Below, piece after piece: positions 34,554 to 45,699 of a stretch of 64,000 bases of DNA (positions within the stretch are counted from its first letter, which is position 1; the number at the start of each line of letters is the position of its first letter). A program made the translations under genes and the position numbers. Origin of the DNA: Lumbricus rubellus (taxonomy: Eukaryota; Annelida; Clitellata; Crassiclitellata; Lumbricidae); contig OX243816.1 in NCBI GenBank assembly GCA_945859605.1, positions 33,743,248 to 33,807,247 of the forward strand, written 5' to 3'. A model generated the notes under the pieces. The model saw only the letters and a list, made by a program, of their open reading frames with translations. It had not been told where the DNA came from and made no database searches.

Positions 34554-35080
34554 ACTAGCTGTACCCGGCCACGCGTTGCTGTGGCAGAAAAGACTCTCCC
34601 CCTCCCCTCCCCCTCCCCCTCCCCCTCCCTTTCGCCCTCCCCCTCCCCCTCCCCCTCCCCCTCCCCTTCCCCCTCCCCCTCCCCCTCCCCCTCCCTTCCC
34701 CCTCCCCCTCCCCCTCCTCCGTCCAGCTCCCTCCGCTCCTTTCCTCCCTCAACCAAGAATGTTGAAAGGCCGGAAAATAATTATGCGAATCGCTTATGAC
34801 GTCACGGCACGCGACCTCATTCATGTTTCGTCCCAGTCACTGTCAAGGCGTTTCTTAAACCTGGCAACGTGCAGTTTTGTTGAATTTGCAAATGGCGGTC
34901 GAGCGGAATGCAAAGTTCACTTTTTGTGGAAAATATTGCGTTTATTCGGAGAAAAATAGAGTTGGAAACTCTCTTATAGGAATGGAAGGTTTTGTGAAAT
35001 TTTCAAAACAATCTGTGCGGTACGTTTCGAGAACACTTTACACAAACTATTGGAAAGTTTAATTTTTATATATATAGATA
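34554..35080 (+). repeat. Dispersed repeat family C, long copy with C-rich core
   Basis: It starts within a TA run as TAGCTGTACCCGGCCACGCG. A (CTCCCC)n tract (34598-34730) and about 340 bp of unique-looking sequence follow, and it ends TTTTTATATATATAGATATA. The inverse copy at 41108-41565 has the same start, the same C-rich tract and a related end. TA-anchored ends recall mini-me-type or other unclassified repeats, but I cannot assign the class. Confidence 0.72.
34598..34730 (-). repeat. (GGGGAG)n tract with G-quadruplex potential
   Basis: On the minus strand GGGGAG units repeat for about 130 bp, giving many runs of four or more G with short loops. That is the Ile-transcript sense strand of the host gene's first intron, so the pre-mRNA would carry the G-runs. 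Confidence 0.9.
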
Positions 35081-35084
35081 TATA

Positions 35085-35530
35085 ATTTTATATACATATC
35101 ACATCTTTGTTTTTGATTTGGAACAGTTAACCTGGATATAATTATGCAAGCAGAATGGCAATGGCATATGGAAAAACATAGAGCTTTATGCATAGAGATA
35201 AAAAAAGGCACAAATGGAGATTGGATATAATTATACAGTCTCTAGATTTATGCATAAGCTTATGTATATAATGTATATAACTTTATATGGTCTATATATA
35301 AACCATATATATTATATATATATAATTTATATGAACCAGTAGATAAGTCACGCCCTAACGTATATAGTTACATGACCACGCATTATAATGTATGCAAATA
35401 ATAACGTGTATGCTTTCATTAGCCTACTTTTTTACTCTCTGCATGAAGATTCTCCTATCTTTACCTGCATGCAAGCAGTGTCTGTTCCCTTTAACCTGCT
35501 CTCTGCTCTTTTTCTCGCCAAAACCTTGTC
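35085..35530. other. AT-rich first-intron stretch
   Basis: TATATA-rich sequence at 35260-35330. No exon was recognised. Confidence 0.5.
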
Positions 35531-35533
35531 TGT

Positions 35534-35620
35534 CTCCCTCTGTCTATTTATCTGTCTGTCTGTTTGTCTGTCTCTCTCTATATGTCTATCTTTCTTTCTG
35601 TCCGTCTGTCTGTCTCTCTT
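35534..35620. repeat. (CTGT)n degenerate microsatellite
   Basis: CTGTCTGTCT-type runs. It precedes a (TA)n run at 35747-35766. Confidence 0.88.
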
Positions 35621-35919
35621 CTCTTCCTCTTCTTCTGGATTTTGCTTGCTTCCAGTCCCTGCTCCACATCTGGCATTGGGGATGATTCAAAAGCCAGACG
35701 AAAGGTCTCGCCTTCGAGGCTCTGGTATATAACCGGAAATAAGTATTATATATATATATATATATATGTATATAGGTGGGAAGGCCATCAGATCTTCCGC
35801 CCATCATTCCAGGTATACGCAGACGATTCCAAGTTCATTGTTTCCCAATCAAAACCAAAGATGTGAATAATTATGACTGACATCTCATGAGGATAATAGG
35901 ATTGGGGTCTCTCTCATCT

Positions 35920-36126
35920 CCACCTCTCTCTCTCTGTGTGTGTCTCTCTCTCTGTGTCTGTCTGTCTTTCTCTCTCTGTGTGTGTCTGTCTCTGTCTGTC
36001 TGTCTCTGTCTGTCTGTCTGTCTCTCTGTCTGTCTTTCTCTGTGTCTCTCTGTTTGTCTCTCTCTCTCAATCTCTGTCTGTCTGTCTGTCTTTCTCTGTG
36101 TGTGTGTGTGTCTCTGTCTGTCTGTC

Positions 36127-36160
<34 letters not shown>

Positions 36161-36175
36161 AACCTCTGTCTGTCT
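35920..36175. repeat. (TC)n(TCTG)n compound microsatellite
   Basis: About 255 bp of TCTC, TCTG and TGTG blocks. Long Cys/Leu/Ser/Val frames are artefacts. Confidence 0.95.
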
Positions 36176-36547
36176 TGATTGATTTCACTTTCTTGCTCCA
36201 GTCTCAGTTTTTTCTCTTTTTTCTCTGTGTGTTTCCATCTGCCATTCTTCTGCTTGTATGCGTGTCTCTGCATGCCTCCCTCCTTCAGTCTACCTGTAAA
36301 TATTTCTATATCTCGTTCTTGTCTGCCCTTTGTACAATCGTCGTGAAGTTCAATACGTGTTTGTGTATACAACTATACATGTATAAATTATGTAATATTA
36401 TACAGTGATCCTTATCTCTGTCGCCATTGAGGCTCCAGATTTTTCGGGTTCGTTTACTCTTCTTGCAAAAGGTGCTTAGCAAACCTTGAATGTACAACAT
36501 CTAAAGTGCCTGGTATAAAGGAATTATAGTTTCTCTCAGCAATAATT

Positions 36548-36640
36548 GATTTGTCCTTGCTCTGTTTGTCTGTGTGTGTCTGTCTGTGTGTCTGTGTGTC
36601 TGTGTGTGTCTGTCTGTGTGTCTGTCTGTGAGTCTCTATT
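36548..36640. repeat. (TGTC/TGTG)n microsatellite
   Basis: TGTGTCTGTCTG blocks with internal duplication. Intronic. Confidence 0.93.
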
Positions 36641-36644
36641 TTCC

Positions 36645-37820
36645 TGCAAGCCTGTTAATTTTGTTCTCTCTCCGTGTTTGGCGTTCTGTGTGTTTTGGTC
36701 CGTATACGTGCTTTTCGTATCTCCCTCTCTCTGTCTCTGTTTCTGTCTTTATGTTTCTCTCTCAATTCATGCGTGCATTGTTTGTCTGCCTGGGGAACAC
36801 AGAAGTCGACTTAACGGCTATTAGCATACTTGAGAGTTGTACTCGCGATCGTATAGAGTGCTCATTGACATACCGTTCTGCTTGTACAATGTACAGGTCT
36901 ACTATGTGTATGTGTGTGGTATAAACACAGGGTCCCTCTTTCGTTACGCTGGCTACCATCAGAGCCGCGTTGATTAACCGACGATTTTAGGCTACGGCTG
37001 TGCTATACTTATAGTTTGGTCTTCAATACGAGTCAACGGTCACTAACATCTCCCTAGTTATTTTCGTTTTTTAACCCTTTAAAGACCGGCTGCTTCCGTT
37101 CTCAGTAGCGTTTAGTAAACGGTCGTCCTTGGAGTGTTAACCTGTAGCTACCTATAATAGCCTGAAATATTAGTTTATAAAGTGCCTTTATTTAGGGCAA
37201 GAAAGCTTTTAGTCGGTGCAGGGTATAGTTCGCAAAATACTTGCACTTGAGAAGTACTAGCTTGCACTTGGTACTCAAGAGCTGACTCTCTCCCTATCAA
37301 TACGACCCCAGCTATATATATTTCATATATATATATATATATATGAGATGCCAGCCTACAAAGACCTGGGCACTAGAACAGACCGCCCTAGGCCCCCCCC
37401 CATACACATTAGCAGCTGACTCATCATCCCCTTCGAGTTGAGGCCACCACCTGAAGCACGTCCAAGTTTCCTCAAGTTTTCCCATTCACCGGGAGCCGGT
37501 CCTGCTCTCAGCGTTTCCCCTCCCCGAGTTCATAAACCTCGCGTAGGCATAGGCATCGTAATTATCTACCTGATTGCCTTCCACATCCTGTAATTGCTTC
37601 CCCCCCCCCAGCTGCAGGTATGCCGACCGACCACCCTGCTAGAAGCCACGCACCTTGTAGAGTGGGACACTTGGAGGCGATGTAGACAAATGGGGGAGGG
37701 TGGGTAATGATCATTGAGGGAAGAATCTGAGATCCAACAGATGGGGAGGACGTCGGATTTATATGTTTGGTACACTTGGAATTTCCTCTTCCGAAATCCT
37801 AGTTCTCTCAAAATTAAATC
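36645..37820. other. First-intron stretch with no recognised gene
   Basis: Only a short (TA)n run (37315-37345) and C-runs (37394 and 37600) stand out. Confidence 0.5.
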
Positions 37821-37825
37821 GGCAG

Positions 37826-38305
37826 AATTCGTCTCTCTGCCTGTCTCTGTCTGTCGAATTGTCTCTCTGTGTGTGCATCTGTCTCTGTCTATGTCTCTCT
37901 GTTTGTCTGTCAGTCTCCTCTCTATTTCTCTGTTTTCTCTTTCTCTTTTTCTCTCTGTCTCTCTCTGTCTCTCTCTATGTCTGTCTTTCTCTCTCTCTCT
38001 CTCTCTCACTCCTGTTCTCTTACGCATTGTTCTCGATCTCAACCCAAGTTTCCATTATCAGCATGCGCCTGTCTTTCCGTCCCTCTTTGTCTTCTTTGTC
38101 TGTATGTCCGACCGTTTGCATATCTGTCCGTCTCTGTATCTGCCTGTCTGCCCATTTGTCTGTCTGCCTGCCTACCTACATGTATTTGCCTACCAATTTT
38201 GCCTGAGTGCCTACTATTTGCCTACCTATATATGTGTCTGCCTGCCTGTTTGCATACCTTCCTGCCTGCCTGTTTGCCTGTCTGCCTGTCAGTTTGTTTG
38301 TCTAT
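37826..38305. repeat. Degenerate CTGT/CTGCC-rich region
   Basis: CTGTCTCT repeats (37830-38010), then CTGCCTGC-type repeats (38105-38300). The long Leu/Ser/Cys frames (up to about 200 codons) are products of the repeat. Confidence 0.85.
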
Positions 38306-38309
38306 TTTC

Positions 38310-40990
38310 ATGTGCATGGTAAACTAATAAGATGGCGAGAGACACACTTGAAACACGAAAACAATGTCCTATTATTCGTTATCACTGTTCTGGCATAATG
38401 TCTCATTTGCATGTATCTTTCTTTGTCCGTCTCTTCCTGCCTCTGCCTCCTCGTTTCTGTCACTCTGTACGTCTACCCTCCTCTCCCTTTCCGCGTGTAT
38501 AAAATCCATGCATTATCATAAACATACAGCATTATTACAAACTTTCTTCAGCTGCAGCCTGCAGGTAAATAGCTCACCTGGTTGATGATTGACTGACTGA
38601 CAGACTGACAGCCCAGCAGCAGCACAACTAGTTTGGTATGCTATAATAGTTGAACGTATGCATTTTACCAATGTTGCAAATACATGTATACCACTGATAC
38701 CTTGCCAGAGCTTACGGCATTACAAGAGCAGCATACCACATCTCATAACATGGAAGACCACATCATACCACAGCCTAACGCCATAAGGCACGCAATAAAA
38801 TAGCATATTATGAGAGACAAAAATATTTTTAAAAATCATATATGTGTACACTGCACACATATAGGCCTACATAGACATACTGTACAGTGTATGTAGACTA
38901 TAAATATACATAAAATTACTTATAATTATATATAAAATAAATATGTATAATTGCATACAAACAGAGAAATGTCTAAATCGAGATGCCATCCTCATCCCGT
39001 CGATGTCTGAAGACTTTCTTATTTCCTCGGGGCTATCTATGACTAGAGCGCATCTCAATAGCTAGGGGCCAACTGTTAGAAGCGCTATATAAATTCTCAT
39101 ACACGACACGATAAGATATATTTTCTATATCACAGCATGTCAAAGAATAGCACATACCACTGATACCGTGATATTCCGGTTCAGTGCAAACCGTATCGTA
39201 GATCACAGCGCCCAAACCATGGTTACAGCATAATACAACGTGAGACAGTTAACGCAAGAAAATTGCGTGCACATGGCCTATAGTCTATAATATACTTCCT
39301 TCGGCAATCTCTTGAAGCATTGCCGCCGGATTGCCAATCCCTCCGACTTCAGGGCAAGTTACGCTTACCTTCAGCCTATACCTTTATCTATGGGCAACAT
39401 TTCCGAACTTGTGAAAAACGTATACAAAAGGCGTGAGCTAACAAGTCGGTTATCTCTCAGCAGAGCATGTATAGACGAGAATGGAGGTTATCAATGGACA
39501 GAACACTGCAGTACCATGGGAGATGCTTGTTGACCTGGTACCCATAACACAAGGAGACCGACCTGGAGGCCAAAGATAAGGAACTGTTTGAGAAGCGAAA
39601 GAAGCTCTTCAAGGCAGACGCTCTTAAGTGCAGCAGTTGTGTAGACCTGTGGTATACTATCATTAAACGATCCGTTTTATGATAGTATACAACTATTATA
39701 CATACATGTGAGGATGCAGCGAAAACAGCGATGCGACTTTGGAAGATGAACAAAATGGTCATTATTGATGGGAAGCTATAAGCGCAGACGAAATGTCGCG
39801 TGAACCACTTAGAAGTTAGAATCCTTATCACGCGTTGTAAGTTGTTATTTACAACACTATTCATGAAAATCGTGATTCTATATGATGTGCGTTTTCTCAA
39901 TGCTATCACTTAATTTGCTAATGTTAATATCAATCAATCAATCAATTGACGATTGATTGAAGTTTCTTGTTATGTTATATAATGATAGCATAACAGTGTC
40001 ACTTTATTTGCTACTATTAATAACACCACATGATAACAGTTGTGTGAATTTTTTGGATGCTACCATAAGGCTATCACGATTATGATAACACAACGTTCTT
40101 ATGCAATGTTTATTATAGGCTAATTATAATTAACTTATAATGTTATGTTCATATATTTTTCTGTTATTTTATGTTATTTTAAGCGGTTGATCCAATCTGC
40201 ACGTTTGGAGAGACATATTTCTTCCTCTTGCTTATACTTATCACTTACAGAATAAATTGCATAATAAAACGTTGCAACCAGAAAATCTTGGACGAATTGT
40301 TTTAGTTTTCAGCTAATTATATAGAAGACTCTCTTCATTGCCATAGTTTCTCGTCTTAAAAAATCCTCAACATTTTCGCTGTTTTGATTTTTAATTGGCA
40401 TAGGGAGCCTACATGGTGTTGGCAAAGTTGCAATAATATTTGAAACAATGCAGAGACTTAATCCTGGCCGTTTCCAACCTAATTTTGAGTTGACCTTTTC
40501 GGTGGTTGTGGTGTGTTATGCAATAGCTATAGGCCCTATACATGTCATTGTTCAAACTTTGCACTCCTCAAGTTCAAGCTGAATGATTGCAGCAGTTGTT
40601 TGCATACGCAGCTAACCATGTAGGTGTTGATCAATGGTGTAGAAATGACTGCGCATTCCTTGTACAATGCACCAGAAAAATTGTTAAAGTAACTCGAAAT
40701 TCCGATGGTGGCAAGACTGTTGTCATTAGGCTCTCCATCAAGTTATGTAAAAACTTTCCCTCTGTGTTTTTTTATATATGGGCTTTCAGGCAAGCGTTGC
40801 AAAATAGAAAAATATGACGAATATACAAAAAAGCAAAAATCTTTATAATACACAAAAACGCACATAAGTGTAGGCTATAATATGTCTGTGTCGGTGCGTA
40901 TACATGTGCGTCAATGCTATAGCAGACCCACGGCAAGTACATAAACAAAAATATTGAAGTGTATATTGGGTTATTACATTGGACTGCATT
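38310..40990. other. First-intron stretch with a non-LTR 3' tail and a hairpin
   Basis: It contains a plus-strand CR1/L2-like 3' end at 39075-39120 (AGCGCTATATAAATTCTC then CGATAAGATA), a strong hairpin at 39652-39690, and a CAATCAATC run at 39934-39960. No exon was recognised. Confidence 0.5.
39652..39690. other. Hairpin with 18-bp arms and 3-nt loop
   Basis: GTATACTATCATTAAACG, then ATC, then CGTTTTATGATAGTATAC. The arms pair over 18 bp with one mismatch. The element could be a very small palindromic insertion or a structured RNA segment. No neighbouring gene explains it. Confidence 0.85.
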
Positions 40991-40998
40991 CTATTGTA

Positions 40999-41000
<2 letters not shown>

Positions 41001-41032
<32 letters not shown>
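41001..41032. repeat. (GT)n microsatellite
   Basis: About 15 GT units. A TATA run follows at 41056-41070. Confidence 0.95.
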
Positions 41033-41033
<1 letters not shown>

Positions 41034-41107
41034 GTATAATGTAGATTATTTATATGTATATATATATATAACTGCGTTACATAATAGCCTCTTTATATGT
41101 AATCATA

Positions 41108-41565
41108 TATCTATATATATAAAAATCTAACCGCGTTTGGCACCTGACGCAAGATCTCCGAACTTTCTTCATTGATTGCTTTGGAAACTTCACCAAAACG
41201 TTTAGTTCCAACACGGCCGGGTTGTCAGAATGATTTTTGGGAAAAAGCGCAATCTTTTAAGCTAAAAAAGCAACTTTGCAAATTCCGCCGTTTTCAACAC
41301 ACAGCCTACGTCCGTCAATAAGCCTTGCATACCAATTCAGGCATGTTTGTTCCGTAAATTTCTTTAGCGCATTTCATTACGGCCTTCGCATTTCATTACG
41401 GCCTTCTTGCTCAAGCGTTTTATGGCGTGATCCGCGTGGCCATCGCGGAGGGGGAGGGGAGGGGGAGAGGGAGGGGAGGGGGGAGGGGGACGGGGGAGGG
41501 GGAGGGGTAGGGGAGGGGAAGTCTTTTTTGCCACAGCAACGCGTGGCTGGGTACAGCTAGTATAT
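41108..41565 (-). repeat. Dispersed repeat family C, inverse copy
   Basis: Read on the minus strand it starts TAGCTGTACCCAGCCACGCG at 41562, has a C-rich (CCCCTCC) tract at 41445-41520, and ends TTTTTATATATATAGATATA near 41108. It matches 34554-35080 in layout and 27018-27205 in its 3' part. Both ends abut TA repeats. Confidence 0.72.
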
Positions 41566-41569
41566 ATAT

Positions 41570-42753
41570 ATAAATTTGTGTGTGTCTATATACATAGATG
41601 CAGATATAAATGAGTTTCATGGCCTTTCTTGCGTACCGTAATTATAGATCTTTTTCTCTGATCATGAACAGCAGCGGTATAAGGTCGTATGCTTGTATCG
41701 CTGGGGCAAGTGTATCATCAGGTACAAATCCATGCATCAGAATGCAGTGCACAGGTGTGCGTCTGTTTTGTATACCGCGCACGCTGCACTGGATATGGCA
41801 CGAGGCACGTTATGATGTCATAATGTTATGTATGCATTAGAACAGTCGCTATTCATGCTCACGAGGTTCTCATCATAGCAACTTACTCATGATTGTCTAG
41901 CAACTCTTGATTGTTGGCAAAGTCAAGACTCGGCATGTGAACGTGGTCGACTGAAGTACAACTAAGACAACAGCAAAGCAACAACAAGACAACCGTTGCC
42001 ATTGTTATGATGCAAAACTATGATCAAGTGACAACCAAATGCATGGACAGCTGTTTGAATGGCAGGGGTTCGAATCTATGCCATAGAGTTGAAATGGCAA
42101 TAGCAGCAGTAGGCCTATATATGCCACATTGCTAACAATACCATATGTGGATAGGGAGAGTTTGGTAAATTACAGGTTATCAAACAGAGAGCAATAGACA
42201 ATGTGTGCATGTATATATAGATAATAAATTATACATATCTTTATGTGTATATATATATATATATATATAATTGTATATATCTTTGTTTCAGTTCAGCCAT
42301 CTCTCTGAGCCTCTGAGGTTGATTTAAGACAGATACGTGTGGCGTTTGAAGTGACCCCAGGGTTCATGTTTGCTGTTTGCATAGGCGACAGTGGCTGCAG
42401 CCTTCAGGGATGCTTCAGAATAGGGTGACTCGGTGCACAGGTAGGACCTGCAATGTCCTGCATGCATGGCAGGCCAGCTGGCGCCAAATTGTAGGGAGAA
42501 AATTAGACAGTGACAGATGCCATCTTCCCAGGCAATACATTGGTGGAAGTAGGCTACTTGTCAGGTAGAGCAATTTCCTTATATACATATATATAATTAT
42601 ATATATATAATATATAATTTATATATAAAGTTTTAACATTATTTACTGTAATATGTGTGTGTGTATATATATATATTATTTACTTCAATAATATATAACG
42701 TTCTAAGTTTTGACAGTTATATTTACCTTAATATTTAAGTACATAATTATGTA
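41570..42753. other. First-intron stretch, TA-rich, no recognised gene
   Basis: (TA)n runs occur at 42248-42270, 42580-42625 and 42664-42680. No exon was recognised. Confidence 0.5.
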
Positions 42754-42761
42754 CTTGTATA

Positions 42762-43605
42762 CAGTGATATTTTCATTAACGATAAGTGAAATTAGAACTG
42801 AAAATATTGATTTCCGTTAAGTATAACTATAACTGTAACTGAAATTATTTTAAGAACGAAAACTGAAATAGAACGGAAATTGAGCACACCGAACTGAAAT
42901 CAGAATAAAAACGAAAATTAACTCTTGAACTGAAATTAATGAAAAAAATGGAAATTTTAGTTGACAGTTTTTCCGATGCAGCTGTGTTTGTTTAAAAGAC
43001 GCACATACTTTCTGACTCTTACAACTTTTGCCTAGCATGTGCTTTATTACAGTTAGTTTAAAAACAATTTTTCATTTGGACTTTCCCTGTAAGTTTATAA
43101 TTTTCAACTTCGCGAAAAGCTGGAAATCACTTGGCTAAATGACGAAAAAAATGTTTTGGACGTTTTAAGTAGGTTTGCTGCAAGAAAAGAGACAAAATAA
43201 ATGTGCTTAGGCCTATCCATGCAAGGCTTCGTGTGTCTAGCCTACCTTAAAACGGATGACTGTGGAACTACATATTATGATAAAATTTTAACATTTTGCC
43301 TCTGCGCACACAGAATACTAACAAATATAATAAAGAAACGGAGCAGGCAAAATCATGGATGGCTGAAAACTTTCATGCGACTTGGCCTAATCCGAGTCAG
43401 CAACTACACCACGGAGAAAACATGAGTGATCCAGAAAGACGCAAGCAAAAGAACTGAATTGAGAACTGAAATTATTTCGAAAACTGAATTAGAAGTATAA
43501 CTGGTATTTTTTGAAGAACTGGAACTGAATTAGAACTGAAATTGAGACCATCCGAACTGAAATAGAAGTAAAACGGAAATTATTTCCTGAAATAAAATAT
43601 CACTG
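42762..43605. mobile_element. hAT-like MITE, 844 bp, TSD CTTGTATA
   Basis: Both ends read CAGTGATATTTT inward. CTTGTATA flanks both sides (42754-42761 and 43606-43613). Both subterminal regions consist of GAACTGAAATTA-type repeats (42785-42960 and 43430-43595), much like the element at 27621-29396. No transposase was recognised. Confidence 0.88.
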
Positions 43606-43614
43606 CTTGTATAT

Positions 43615-44495
43615 CAGTTAATACCCTAGCATCCATACATTAATTGTATGTTAATTGACTCGTGAAGCTCTCACTATTTAAGCATGAAGTACTATGTTTG
43701 TCAACTATATACCCTCCCTCTAATCCAACTTAGGCACCCTTTGGTCTGGGTCAGCCACCCGTCATAAACCGTGGGTAAATAATTAAGTGGTCCTGCTTGA
43801 AAGGGGGAAATACTATGGGCCGCGTCGAACACGGGTTGACCCCTACGGAGGCTGTACAAAACAAACAGCAGATCTGGCAATAATTAACCCTTGGCCAAAT
43901 AGCGACAGTCACGATGGGCGAATGGGGGAAGTGGGGTGCCATTGGTAAACAAGATAAAGTTGACCGAGGGACGTTGAGAAGGCGATTAGAGACAGCGAGT
44001 GCGTCTTGTTGCTGGGTCTTTTCTAGCGCCTTTATTTGGCCGAAGAGCCTCTCGAGGGCATTGGTGCTTTCGGCAGATGCATGGTTCTAATTGTTCGTCC
44101 AATCGCACTCTCAGTTTGCGGTTCGATTTCGGGTGCAATTTGAGTCATCGGGATGAGTAGAGAAATGGTTTGCTGTTTCTGGGTTTGCAGAAGGTAATTG
44201 AAAGTAAGCCGTTTATTGACAAAGCATCAAACACATACAAAATAACAGCATTATGGTGGCAGAGAGTAGTATTATAGCCTAGATATCGCCAACACTTAGT
44301 TAATTATTGTCTTACAGTTCAATGTTCTTACTTTACAGCTAATAAATTTGCATACAATTTGCATACGAATGCTTTTTCTCTGCCTACAACAAGTGACGGA
44401 ACACAGATCTGGGAAGTACATTGGAAAAAAGAATAATGAGAATTGACAAATTTAATGTCCAATGAACAGAGATTGATCGGATGATTCGGGTTTTA
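43615..44495. other. First-intron stretch with no recognised feature
   Basis: Unique-looking sequence. A minus-strand open frame at 43751-43942 has no domain. Confidence 0.5.
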
Positions 44496-44498
44496 ACT

Positions 44499-44545
44499 GT
44501 CTGTCTGTCTGTTTATCTGTCTGTCTCTGTCTGTCTCTGTCTGTC

Positions 44546-44588
<43 letters not shown>
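44499..44588. repeat. (CTGT)n microsatellite
   Basis: CTGT and CTCTGT units for about 90 bp. Confidence 0.95.
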
Positions 44589-44745
44589 TCACTCGGCTTA
44601 TAAAGCAGCTCCAAAGAATATATATTTAGCGCTAGGCTACTTAAAAGGTTAAGCGCATGGGAATCACAAAGTGAGTGACTGAAATAATAAAGTTCCTATC
44701 CATCATGAAGAAGAGGAAGTAGTAGAAGTGGAAGAAGGGAAAAAA

Positions 44746-44870
44746 GCAGCAGCAACGACAACAGCATCTACAACAACAACAGCAGCAGCAGCAGCAACGA
44801 CAACAACAGCAACAACAACAACAACAGCAACAACAACAACAGCAGGAACAACAACAACAGGAACAACAGC
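44746..44870. repeat. (CAA/CAG)n trinucleotide repeat
   Basis: CAACAACAG blocks for about 125 bp. Poly-Thr or poly-Cys frames are artefacts. Confidence 0.93.
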
Positions 44871-45488
44871 ATGGCGTCACAAACCACTGTCGCTAACAAT
44901 CAGTCACGTAAGCAGTGGACCTAAGAGGAAGCCACAGGTCTAGCTATATATTTGTATACATGCTGTATGTATCGTTCTTTATTCTGAAGATTTATTTGGC
45001 AGACTTTCAAATTAACCCCCTGTGTTTCACCGCTCAGCAGCAGTAAATACAGCTGTTAAAAAATGACTCGAGCGCTGCATGACCATTCGACCAAAACCGC
45101 CCATGGCCTACTGTAGACTATAGTCAATAGTATGCAAATGAAAATAGATTCGTATCCGAAGGTTGCATCATTCAACACAGTTTGTTATTCCACTGTATAC
45201 AATAGGACTACGACTACAGTCGGAACCGGATCTGTTGACATCCATGATGGAAAAAAGTAATACCGAGTAACAACAAAGTTGTAATGTGGTTAGAAAAGCT
45301 GCGGCAAAGCACGATGTGTCCTTCGTCCCGCGTAGAACATCTATGGCTATATAGGCCTATCTACAGCTAGAAATTTGCGAAAATAGTGCGAACATAGGCA
45401 TCGTCTGCAGAGCACATTGAAGAGATAGGTCTATATGCCTTTAGGTCTATAATTGTGCCTATACTTGAATAGTATGTGTGTGTGTATG

Positions 45489-45699
45489 AGCATTTGCTAT
45501 AGCGCTCCTTCAAGAAAATTCTACTCAGAGGCACTCCCGACTACAGCTGGCACTGAATCGCAGTTTCACGCTGAAACGCTGAGCATTTGCGAGTGAAGGA
45601 CATGCCCAAGGTCCCTACGCGGCGACTTGAAGTGGATTCGAATTCGCAGCCTTCCGGCTCCAAGACACCGACCATACCCCTACACCACCGTGCCCCACA
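45489..45699 (-). mobile_element. tRNA-derived SINE (family B), minus strand
   Basis: On the minus strand it starts TTGTGGGGCACGGTGGTG and carries a box B-like GCGAATTCGAATCCAC. It continues through the body to GGAGCGCTATAGCAAATG. It is near full length relative to 28834-29060, with diverged head. Confidence 0.82.

Noticed and set aside
35887..36408. Long Cys/Leu/Ser/Val open frames, also at 37714-38322
   Set aside because: Products of TCTG microsatellites. No splice sites or domains.
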